From positions 1-7,656 of the forward strand of contig JBJEIS010000186.1 of assembly GCA_051877275.1 (NCBI GenBank): a DNA stretch of 7,656 nucleotides, read 5' to 3'. The position numbers were made by a program, and so were the translations under genes. The stretch is from RUG11462 sp051877275 (GTDB lineage Bacteria; Bacillota; Clostridia; Oscillospirales; Acutalibacteraceae). Each line of letters opens with the position of its first letter. Position 1 is the first letter of the stretch. Of this stretch, positions 1-5,930 are shown piece after piece. Under the pieces are notes generated by a model. That model searched no databases, had not been told where the DNA came from, and saw only the letters and a program-made list of their open reading frames with translations.

Positions 1-2402
1 TAGCCATTGTGAGCCCAATACTGAAGCCAGGTATAAGTTGATTTTAGTTTTGCGGCTGAGCCTGTAAATCCGTGACAATCAATAATTAAACGAGAAGGCT
101 CACCGTTTTCATCATAGTTACTAGGTAAAAGCAGCATTGCTTCTTCAGTTGTCGTTTTACCGTCATAACCTATTGTAGGCATAGTAAAGAAATCATATCT
201 CATCGTAGTTGAAACATTTGAGATATCGAAAATAGACGCCCAATCTCTTACTTTCATCCATGAATTGATATCATCACCGGCAAGCTTATCATAAGCTTCA
301 GAATCATCTTGGAATTTTTTCGAAATTTGTCCGAGTGATCTTGATAATGTAGATGAATAATCTGAATATGAAATATATGTTTGAGAATTTAAGGTTACTT
401 TTACATAGCCTCTTGCAGCCATCGGTCGCGCAATATTTCCATATTCACTATTGTAAGAAGTATTTGATTCTTTTATATTGCAAATTGAAGCTACAAATCC
501 ATTTGAATTTACTGTACCTAAATATTTAGTATCATATGGAACATTAACGCAATTAGTGCCAACACTTTCAAGAGTGAATCCGCCTAATTCACAAACTTTA
601 TCAAGAGGTGCAATTAATGTTCCGACTTCAACTGTTGCACCGTTGCTTTCAAGTTGTTTAATATAATCAATATCAGTATTAACATAGAAGCGAATGCCGT
701 TTACAGTTCCTAATCTAAGTGATGCACCATTTTCAACATCAATAAGTACTGCTTTTTCATCTGGCAAAGAAGCAAAACAATATTTGCATACTGAGTTTTC
801 GTAATCATGAGAACAGGTAGCATAAAAAGTATAAGGACTACTTAAATCCGCAATATCAATACTATCGGTACCGGTTGCTGTTTTTGTAAATACCGTGTGT
901 TCGCCTTTGGTTATATTAGTCAATTCAGGCTCTAAGCAAAGCGTGTCAATATATTTTACAGAGCCGGAATAAAACATAATATTTGAGCTTGATGTAGAAT
1001 CCTTAGTAGTTGATTTTGAGAACAAATATTTGCAGTTAAGTATTTGAGTATTATATAAATTCAAATTAGTAACATTAGCACCCGTTAAACTCTGAATAGC
1101 AAATGCCGATATATAATCGCCGCCGTCTAAGAAGCAATCATATAAATTCATAGTTGTTTTGAAGCAGGATATTAACGGTATATAAGCATAAGTTCCATAG
1201 CGTTCATTTGCATTATATCTAAATGAGCAATTGTAAATATTAGTAGTGTTTACAGCGGTTGCTCTTACTAAGCCTGCTGGGGTATCCGCCCCAGAACAAT
1301 CTCCCATTTTTTCATAAGAAAAATCAACATTTTTAATATCTAAAACATTACCGGCAGTTGCATTGTTTAAAAGATAAGAAGCATTTCCCGCGCCGGTTGT
1401 ATTAAACTGCATTTTACCATTTTGAACAGTACAATTGTTTGCGGTTACAGCAATACACTGTACATTTTGCGGGTTAGAACCGCCTCTTTCGGTAATAGTA
1501 TAGCCGTTCAAATCTAAAGTTAAATATGCTTTAGAAATAGTAACTGATGAATCTATTGTTAAATCACTTAACAGTTTTATTGTAGTGCCTGTTTCAGCCG
1601 AAGTTCCCGCATCAGCGGCAGTGATTGCTTCTGTTAAAGTATTATAAATATTATTATCAGCATCAGTTTCGCTGTTTGCATCAACATAAACAGTCCCTGC
1701 AGTTACTGCCGGTTTTGTAGTGGTAGTGGTGGTAGTGGTAGTCGTCGTAGTAGATGAACTCTCTTCCGATTCATTGTCATTTGTTGAGCCTTGAGTAACT
1801 GTTGTACCGCCGTTATCAGCTGTTTTTACAAGTAAAATTTTATCCATATAAAATCCGTGTGATGTTTCAGCAGGAAGTGAAACAATTGTCATTTTTAATG
1901 TAAGCGAATCGCCAGTTGCAACATTTACTTCATTGCTTGTTTTGACAGAATAAAAGGAAGAACCTAATGATTCAACATTTGTTCCTGAACTAGCCATAAA
2001 ATTAACATCATCGCCGGCTGACTGAACAGTATTTGAGCTGTCCCAAGCCTCTATTTTATATGTGCATCGGTTTCCGTTGCCTCTGTAACCAAAGTATAAG
2101 TCATAACTTCCTTGCTCAAGACCGCTTAAATTAAAAGTTATGTATTGACCGACAGTTGCAGAATTCTGACTGTGAATTAAAAATTTTTGTTTTGCTGAAT
2201 CTAACGCAGTACAGTCTGCGTTCCAACCAGAGTAGCTTCCGGTACTGTAAGAAATCTTTGAAGTGGAATCGTATTCACCAAAACAATCTTCTGCTTCAAA
2301 AACGAATTTATCTCCCACTTGTGCATTAGTAGTTATTAAATTAATTGTAACTACTGTAAACAAAAGAGTGATACATAAAACTAAACTTAATACTTTTTTC
2401 AT
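1..2402 (-). CDS. Secreted multidomain protein: CBM6/35-like module, Thr linker, beta-helix, GIRF-type domain, start of alpha/beta hydrolase (partial)
   Basis: The reading frame is open for 800 codons from the ATG at 2402 to the window edge, so the C-terminus is missing. A perfect AGGAGG (2414-2409) lies 6 nt before the start. Residues 1-27 form a signal peptide (MKKVLSLVLC..., likely cleavage after TNA). Residues 33-193 begin FVFEAEDC, the usual opening of CBM6/CBM35 jelly-roll modules, and end with a YMDKILLV strand. Residues 218-229 are twelve consecutive Thr in an acidic/Ser linker. Residues 237-490 look like a right-handed parallel beta-helix, with recurring NIYNCSF, NLYDCFL and NLYNTQI rungs. 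CSHDYENSVCKYC (530-542) is a compact Cys/His motif. Residues 556-735 carry ASLRLGTVNGIRFYV and VEVGTLIAP, a domain type I associate with clostridial surface proteins. From about 755, MLLLPSNYDENG followed by LIIDCHGFTGSA (772-783) is an oxyanion-type HG segment opening an alpha/beta-hydrolase fold. The catalytic Ser lies outside the window. It probably acts extracellularly on plant polysaccharide or its esters. Hydrolase type is inferred; export and modularity are well supported. Confidence 0.85.
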   Translation of the reverse strand, partial: MKKVLSLVLCITLLFTVVTINLITTNAQVGDKFVFEAEDCFGEYDSTSKISYSTGSYSGWNADCTALDSAKQKFLIHSQNSATVGQYITFNLSGLEQGSYDLYFGYRGNGNRCTYKIEAWDSSNTVQSAGDDVNFMASSGTNVESLGSSFYSVKTSNEVNVATGDSLTLKMTIVSLPAETSHGFYMDKILLVKTADNGGTTVTQGSTNDNESEESSSTTTTTTTTTTTTKPAVTAGTVYVDANSETDADNNIYNTLTEAITAADAGTSAETGTTIKLLSDLTIDSSVTISKAYLTLDLNGYTITERGGSNPQNVQCIAVTANNCTVQNGKMQFNTTGAGNASYLLNNATAGNVLDIKNVDFSYEKMGDCSGADTPAGLVRATAVNTTNIYNCSFRYNANERYGTYAYIPLISCFKTTMNLYDCFLDGGDYISAFAIQSLTGANVTNLNLYNTQILNCKYLFSKSTTKDSTSSSNIMFYSGSVKYIDTLCLEPELTNITKGEHTVFTKTATGTDSIDIADLSSPYTFYATCSHDYENSVCKYCFASLPDEKAVLIDVENGASLRLGTVNGIRFYVNTDIDYIKQLESNGATVEVGTLIAPLDKVCELGGFTLESVGTNCVNVPYDTKYLGTVNSNGFVASICNIKESNTSYNSEYGNIARPMAARGYVKVTLNSQTYISYSDYSSTLSRSLGQISKKFQDDSEAYDKLAGDDINSWMKVRDWASIFDISNVSTTMRYDFFTMPTIGYDGKTTTEEAMLLLPSNYDENGEPSRLIIDCHGFTGSAAKLKSTYTWLQYWAHNG
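1716..1751 (-). repeat. Poly-threonine linker coding tract (12 ACN codons)
   Basis: Twelve consecutive Thr codons encode residues 218-229 of the secreted protein, flanked by an acidic/Ser stretch and by KPAV. All four synonymous codons ACT, ACC, ACG and ACA are used, so the tract is not a simple trinucleotide run even though the amino acid is constant. Such Thr-rich linkers commonly join binding and catalytic modules in clostridial glycan-degrading enzymes and can be O-glycosylated; glycosylation here is speculation. Confidence 0.8.
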
Positions 2403-2431
2403 AATAAACCTCCTAAATGTTTTCTACTTAA

Positions 2432-2460
2432 ATTATAGAGTAATAAAACATGCCATTCAA
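2432..2460 (-). promoter_or_regulatory. Sigma-A-like promoter for the secreted protein gene
   Basis: On the minus strand, TTGAAT (2460-2455) and a perfect TATAAT (2437-2432) are separated by 17 nt. Transcription would start near 2425, giving a leader of about 22 nt that includes the AGGAGG at 2414-2409. The -35 element directly abuts the first copy of the direct repeat at 2461, a position suited to activation by an AraC-type protein. Confidence 0.7.
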
Positions 2461-2500
2461 TTGCAAATTTTATTAGAAAAACTTGCAAACTTATTGAGAA
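2461..2500. repeat. Direct repeat, period 22 bp, candidate AraC-family operator
   Basis: Two 18-nt units at 2461-2478 and 2483-2500 both begin TTGCAAA and match at 14 of 18 positions (TTGCAAAnTTnnTnAGAA). The 22-bp period is about two helical turns. AraC-family proteins typically bind such tandem half-sites with their two HTH motifs. The first unit adjoins the -35 of the secreted protein promoter, and the second overlaps the -35 of the araC-type gene's own promoter. Binding is inferred from layout alone. Confidence 0.55.
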
Positions 2501-2511
2501 TCTGTTATTAT
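2483..2511 (+). promoter_or_regulatory. Extended -10 promoter for the AraC-family regulator
   Basis: TTGCAA (2483-2488) and TATTAT (2506-2511) are separated by 17 nt, and a TG one base upstream of the -10 (2503-2504) makes it an extended -10. The predicted start point near 2518 is unusually close to the Shine-Dalgarno AAGGAG (2519-2524), so the leader would be only about 13 nt. The -35 is shared with the second direct repeat, which suggests autoregulation. Confidence 0.55.
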
Positions 2512-2530
2512 TATAAAAAAGGAGATAATT

Positions 2531-3406
2531 ATGGGAAATTGGACAACAGGATTTTATCAAGACGACTTAAATGTATATTACGAAGAGTATTGCGTAATTG
2601 ATAAAAGTGTAATTAAGCAAAAAAGCACCAACTATAAAAGGCTTAATAATTTATATGTGCTTTTATATGTAATAAAAGGTGAGTGCGAATTAAAAATAGG
2701 TGACTTTTCAGGCAAAGTAAAAGAAAACTCTTTAGTGTTAGTAAAGCCTCAACAATTATTTCATTATAGTTTTTTAAAAAACAATGTATTTGAATATACA
2801 ATAATTGATATTCAGCCAACCTTATTAAGAAATCAAATCGGCGATAAAAACTTTTCAAGAGCGTTTGAGTATTTTGTAAACGAAAACTCGATAATTGATT
2901 TGGATAAAAGTGAGTTTTTATTAGTAAAGAATCTTTTGAATTCAGTTGTGTTCTTGAATAAGTATTCTTTAGGCAGATGTCACTTTGAATCTAAAATTTT
3001 ATCTATCATTTCTGAGCTTTGTATTATTTGTGATGTGAACCGAATGTCAGGTGATGATATTTCTTTTAGTGAGAGTATTCCTGTTCAGGTAATTAATTAT
3101 ATTTTTGCACATTATACCGAAAAACTGACGTACAGTTTGCTGGCGGATAAGTTTTTTACATCGGTATCCACAATTTCTGTAATAGTAAAAAATTTTACAG
3201 GACAAACTTTGAAAGATTTTATAACAAGACTTCGTATGGAAGATGCAAAGCATATGATAGACGACGGCTATTTATCTTTATCAAAAATTGCGGAATTTTG
3301 CGGATATAAAGAGTATTCTGCTTTTTACAGAGCTTATCAAAAATATTACGGAAATGTGCCAAAAGCAGATAAAAGACCAAAAAAAAGATGGCCTTTATCA
3401 AAATAA
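2531..3406 (+). CDS. AraC-family transcriptional regulator (cupin sensor plus double HTH)
   Basis: This 291-residue cytoplasmic DNA-binding protein has the usual AraC-family length. Residues about 40-100 (LYVLLYVIKGECELKIG ... SLVLVKPQQLFHY) form the N-terminal cupin ligand-binding barrel. Residues 185-280 form the HTH_18 domain: the first helix-turn-helix spans about 201-221 (YSLLADKFFTSVSTISVIVK), the linker has G224 and the LRMEDAK helix, and the second HTH spans about 249-271 (SLSKIAEFCGYKEYSAFYRAY), ending in YYGNVP. The ATG at 2531 is supported by AAGGAG 6 nt upstream. It is transcribed divergently from the secreted hydrolase gene, with paired direct repeats between them, so it most likely controls that gene and itself. 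The tail after the YGNVP motif is basic (KADKRPKKRWPLSK) rather than the common YR ending. The effector is not predictable; a sugar derived from the enzyme's substrate is a reasonable guess. Confidence 0.92.
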   Translation: MGNWTTGFYQDDLNVYYEEYCVIDKSVIKQKSTNYKRLNNLYVLLYVIKGECELKIGDFSGKVKENSLVLVKPQQLFHYSFLKNNVFEYTIIDIQPTLLRNQIGDKNFSRAFEYFVNENSIIDLDKSEFLLVKNLLNSVVFLNKYSLGRCHFESKILSIISELCIICDVNRMSGDDISFSESIPVQVINYIFAHYTEKLTYSLLADKFFTSVSTISVIVKNFTGQTLKDFITRLRMEDAKHMIDDGYLSLSKIAEFCGYKEYSAFYRAYQKYYGNVPKADKRPKKRWPLSK

Positions 3407-3472
3407 AGGAAAATCTTTATCTGTCTTACAACTCTTAATAATAATTAACAAAATGAATAATAGTTATTATAT

Positions 3473-3520
3473 AAAAATCATTGCTCCGAACTATTTTTAG
3501 TGTTCGGAGCAATGATTTTT
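3473..3520. terminator. Bidirectional intrinsic terminator between convergent genes
   Basis: A perfect 19-bp inverted repeat (3473-3491 and 3502-3520, core ATTGCTCCGAAC / GTTCGGAGCAAT) encloses a 10-nt loop. The A5 at the left arm base and T5 at the right arm base give a U-tract on either strand. It lies 66 nt after the AraC-type stop and 3 nt beyond the stop of the RpiR-type gene, so it can end transcription from both sides. Confidence 0.92.
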
Positions 3521-3523
3521 AAT

Positions 3524-4363
3524 TCAAAACTTTTTATTTTGCAGTGAGGTTTCTGAATTGAAAATTGCCTGTAATGAGGCTTTATCGGCATTTACAACTA
3601 TATAGAAATAAATTGCGTCAAAAATAGCGAGCTGTGCAATTCTCGAACTCATAGCGAGTATTGAATGTCTTGTTTCATCCGCTTTAGTAAACAGAGCAAT
3701 ATCAGATGATTCTACAAGTGGGGAAGAACCGTAATTTGTTATGCATATTGTCGTAGCTCCGCCGATTTTTGAAAGTTGAAGGCTTTCCACAATATCTTTT
3801 GAAGAGCCTGAATGTGAAATTCCGATTGCTACACTTTTTCGGTCAAGATGGGAGGCGATGATAGCTTGTAAATGGTTATCAGAACAGGATTGAGCGTCGA
3901 TACCGAGCCTTAAAAATTTATGTGCGGCATCAGTTGCAATTGATGCTGAATTACCAAGTCCGAAAATAACTACTCTGTTTGCTTTCATTATAGTCTGAGC
4001 CGCTTGTTCAAGACTTTCGGGATTTAGTACCGTTTCTGTATTTTGTAATGCGATTGTAATATCGTTAATTCTTTTTTTGAATATTTCAAAACAACTATCA
4101 CTTTTGTTTATTTCACTGCTGATTGAGGAAGCAGAGCTAATTTCCTGTGCAATTCCTATTTTCATAGCCTGAAATCCGTTAAATCCCAGTCTGCGTGAAA
4201 ATCTTACTAAAGTAGCATCACCGCAACCGCAAAGTTTTGATAACTCACTTATTGAATAACTAATTATTTCACTACTATGTTCAAGTACATAATCGGCAAT
4301 TCTTTTCTCAGCGCTTCCCATTTCATTATATAAAAATCTTATTTTATGTATAGTTGACTCCAT
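3524..4363 (-). CDS. RpiR/MurR-family transcriptional regulator (HTH_6 plus SIS)
   Basis: A 279-residue cytoplasmic regulator. Residues about 1-75 are the N-terminal HTH_6 domain, with the recognition region SISELSKLCGCGDATLVRFS at 37-56 followed by RRLGF. Residues about 130-235 are a SIS (sugar isomerase) domain that in this family binds phosphosugars; it carries VVIFGLGNSA (131-140) and the phosphate-loop-like GISHSGSSKD (181-190). The frame extends upstream to an ATG at 4423, but I chose 4363 for three reasons. AAGAGGTG (4375-4368) is a good ribosome site for it. Homology to the family begins right after it. The best promoter would start RNA near 4388, downstream of the longer start. It is divergent from the isomerase/oxidase operon and is probably its phosphosugar-responsive regulator as well as its own. 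Whether it represses or activates cannot be read from the sequence. Confidence 0.92.
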   Translation of the reverse strand: MESTIHKIRFLYNEMGSAEKRIADYVLEHSSEIISYSISELSKLCGCGDATLVRFSRRLGFNGFQAMKIGIAQEISSASSISSEINKSDSCFEIFKKRINDITIALQNTETVLNPESLEQAAQTIMKANRVVIFGLGNSASIATDAAHKFLRLGIDAQSCSDNHLQAIIASHLDRKSVAIGISHSGSSKDIVESLQLSKIGGATTICITNYGSSPLVESSDIALFTKADETRHSILAMSSRIAQLAIFDAIYFYIVVNADKASLQAIFNSETSLQNKKF

Positions 4364-4367
4364 TTCG

Positions 4368-4375
4368 CACCTCTT
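4368..4375 (-). promoter_or_regulatory. Ribosome binding site deciding the RpiR-type start
   Basis: AAGAGGTG on the minus strand ends 4 nt before the ATG at 4363. It favours this start over the in-frame ATG 60 nt further upstream, which would lie upstream of the predicted transcription start. Confidence 0.65.
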
Positions 4376-4381
4376 AGTGAA

Positions 4382-4420
4382 AATATTTTTCATTATTGTA
4401 ACATAAATATGAAAAATATT
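4382..4420. repeat. Perfect 12-bp inverted repeat, candidate RpiR-type operator
   Basis: AATATTTTTCAT (4382-4393) and ATGAAAAATATT (4409-4420) are exact inverted complements around a 15-nt spacer that contains the -10 of the RpiR-type gene. Each arm also sits in a smaller imperfect palindrome of TGAA...TTCA form (4378-4392 and 4410-4422). Further ATGAAAA boxes occur at 4429-4435 and 4489-4495, the latter near the predicted start of the plus-strand operon. SIS-domain regulators often use AT-rich TGAA/TTCA palindromes, so autoregulation and operon control are plausible. Confidence 0.5.
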
Positions 4421-4423
4421 CAA
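4395..4423 (-). promoter_or_regulatory. Extended -10 promoter for the RpiR-type regulator
   Basis: On the minus strand, TTGAAT (4423-4418) is followed after 17 nt by TACAAT (4400-4395), preceded by TGT to form an extended -10. RNA would begin near 4388, leaving a leader of about 25 nt before the ATG at 4363. The elements are interleaved with the 12-bp inverted repeat. Confidence 0.65.
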
Positions 4424-4451
4424 TAAAAATGAAAATGAATTCTGATTTTTG

Positions 4452-4480
4452 TTGAAATGATATAGATTTTTTGATAAAAT
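4452..4480 (+). promoter_or_regulatory. Extended -10 promoter for the isomerase/oxidase operon
   Basis: TTGAAA (4452-4457) and TAAAAT (4475-4480) have a 17-nt spacer, and TGA (4472-4474) gives an extended -10. The predicted start is near 4487, giving a leader of about 30 nt with the strong AAAGGAGG (4503-4510) placed 6 nt before the ATG at 4517. An ATGAAAA box at 4489-4495 would sit just downstream of the start point, a position where a bound regulator could block polymerase. Confidence 0.65.
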
Positions 4481-4516
4481 ATTATTGCATGAAAAAACAT
4501 TTAAAGGAGGAGATTT

Positions 4517-5917
4517 ATGTTTGACTATAAGGTTAAAATCGGTTTAATCGCAATGCGTCGTAATACAACCGATAGACCTATAGGAACTTTTCTCACATGG
4601 CATTCTGCTGAACAAAGAGGCCATCGGTTTACTAAGTACATAGAAGAAAATTTTTCAAATGAAAACGTAGAATTTGTTGATAACAAGGGAATCGGAATTA
4701 AAGACCTTGTTTTTGATGATGATTCTGCTAAAGAGGTTGTTGCAAGATTTAAAGCTGAAAAGGTTGACGCTGTATTTATTATCAACTGTAATTTCGGCAA
4801 TGAGGAAGCCGCAGCCGATATTGCTAAAGAGCTTAATAAGCCTGTTTTATTATGGGCTCCGCTTGATGATGAATATTATGAGCATGGAATGAGACCTACT
4901 GATTCTCAATGCGGGCTCTTCGGCGTATCCCGTCAAATGCAGAGATTTCATATTCCGTTTTCTCATCTGCCTTGTTGCAAAGTTGATTCACCTGAATTTA
5001 AAGAAGGTTTCGAAAGCTTTGTAAGAGTTGTTTGTATGGTCAAAAATTTCAGAGGGATTAGAATCGGTCAAGTGGGTGCTCGTCCGGCTCCGTTTTATTC
5101 GGTAATTTGGAATGAAGGCGAGTTAATGGAAAAGTTTGGTGTTAAAATTATTCCGATTAATTTTGCAACAATTGGCCAAAAAATGGCTGATGTTATGAAG
5201 AATAATAAAGATGAAATTTCTGTCTTTGTAGGTTTCTTTAAAAAGAATTATGTAATGGACGATTTAACACCTGGTTATTTAGAGCGTATGGGTGCTTTGG
5301 CTGTAATGTATCAAAAACTTTTTGAAGAATATAAACTAGATATTATTTCTGCCGAATGTTGGACTGCAACACCTGTTATGTTTGAAGGACTTGCGCCATG
5401 CGCGGTTTACGGTGCACTTAATGATTTAGGCTACATAATTTCCTGTGAGAGTGATATGCATTGCGCGCTTACAATGGCATTATTAAAATGTGCTTCACTT
5501 GGCAAAGCAAATCCTTTCTTAGGTGAGTTTACAGTAAGGCACCCTGAAAATAAAAACTCTGAGCTTTTGTGGCATTGCGGACCGTTCCCATTGTCGGTAA
5601 AGGCGCCGGATTGTAAAGCGGAGCTTGTTAATCAGCGTGAATGGTTCAGAGCGAAGGACGGTACATATACCGTAGCAAGAATTGACCAGGAAAGCGGAGA
5701 ATATATGATTTTACCGCTTGTATGTAACACAACTGACGGCCCTATAACTCACGGTACATATCTTTGGGGCGAGTTTGAAAATTTACAGTCAATTGAGGAC
5801 AGATTGATAGATGGTCCTTATATTCACCATTTTGTTGAAATTGAGGGAGATTACCGAAAAGAAATTCAAGAATTCTGCAAGTATTTCCCGAATTTGAAAA
5901 TTGATAAATTAGACTAA
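4517..5917 (+). CDS. L-fucose/L-arabinose isomerase-family protein
   Basis: A 466-residue cytoplasmic protein resembling the FucI/AraA-related sugar isomerases (COG2407-like), which interconvert aldoses and ketoses with a divalent metal. The N-terminal half has alternating Rossmann-like units, such as KIGLIAMRRN (7-16) and VDAVFIINCNFGNEEAA (83-99). The C-terminal half has the family hallmarks AECW (279-282), APCAVYGALNDLGYIISCESD (293-313), an ALTMALLK helix, the LWHCGPFPLS segment (351-360) and PYIHHFVEIEGDY (434-446). E280, E311/D313, H353 and H437/H438 are candidate metal ligands or catalytic residues, judged by position only. It is shorter than E. coli FucI (about 590 residues), as many COG2407 proteins are. 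It is first in an operon with a FAD oxidoreductase and an Fe-S protein, and its stop codon overlaps the next gene's Shine-Dalgarno. The substrate is unknown. Family membership is solid, but isomerase activity is inferred. Confidence 0.85.
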   Translation: MFDYKVKIGLIAMRRNTTDRPIGTFLTWHSAEQRGHRFTKYIEENFSNENVEFVDNKGIGIKDLVFDDDSAKEVVARFKAEKVDAVFIINCNFGNEEAAADIAKELNKPVLLWAPLDDEYYEHGMRPTDSQCGLFGVSRQMQRFHIPFSHLPCCKVDSPEFKEGFESFVRVVCMVKNFRGIRIGQVGARPAPFYSVIWNEGELMEKFGVKIIPINFATIGQKMADVMKNNKDEISVFVGFFKKNYVMDDLTPGYLERMGALAVMYQKLFEEYKLDIISAECWTATPVMFEGLAPCAVYGALNDLGYIISCESDMHCALTMALLKCASLGKANPFLGEFTVRHPENKNSELLWHCGPFPLSVKAPDCKAELVNQREWFRAKDGTYTVARIDQESGEYMILPLVCNTTDGPITHGTYLWGEFENLQSIEDRLIDGPYIHHFVEIEGDYRKEIQEFCKYFPNLKIDKLD

Positions 5918-5922
5918 AGGAG
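5916..5922 (+). promoter_or_regulatory. Ribosome binding site deciding the FAD-oxidase start
   Basis: AAAGGAG overlaps the TAA stop of the isomerase-like gene. It is only 2 nt from the ATG at 5925, too close for good initiation, but 8 nt from the in-frame ATG at 5931. The latter is therefore preferred. The stop/SD overlap suggests translational coupling. Confidence 0.6.
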
Positions 5923-5930
5923 AAATGAAA

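Noticed and set aside
1277..1294. CTGGGG / CCCCAG hairpin inside the secreted protein gene
   Set aside because: It has only 6 bp, lies deep in a continuous coding frame and has no U-tract, so it is probably a chance match.
2345..2402. Lipoprotein signal in the secreted protein (LVLC near residue 10)
   Set aside because: The Cys is too early and the residue before it is Leu rather than Gly/Ala/Ser. A normal signal peptidase I site after TNA fits better.
2263..2601. 112-codon plus-strand frame spanning the divergent intergenic region
   Set aside because: It overlaps the 5' end of the secreted protein gene, both promoters and the start of the AraC-type gene, shows no recognisable protein features, and has no ribosome site.
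4364..4423. Upstream ATG at 4423 as start of the RpiR-type regulator (299 residues)
   Set aside because: No good ribosome site was seen there, the extra 20 residues do not look like the family, and the predicted promoter places the RNA start downstream of it.
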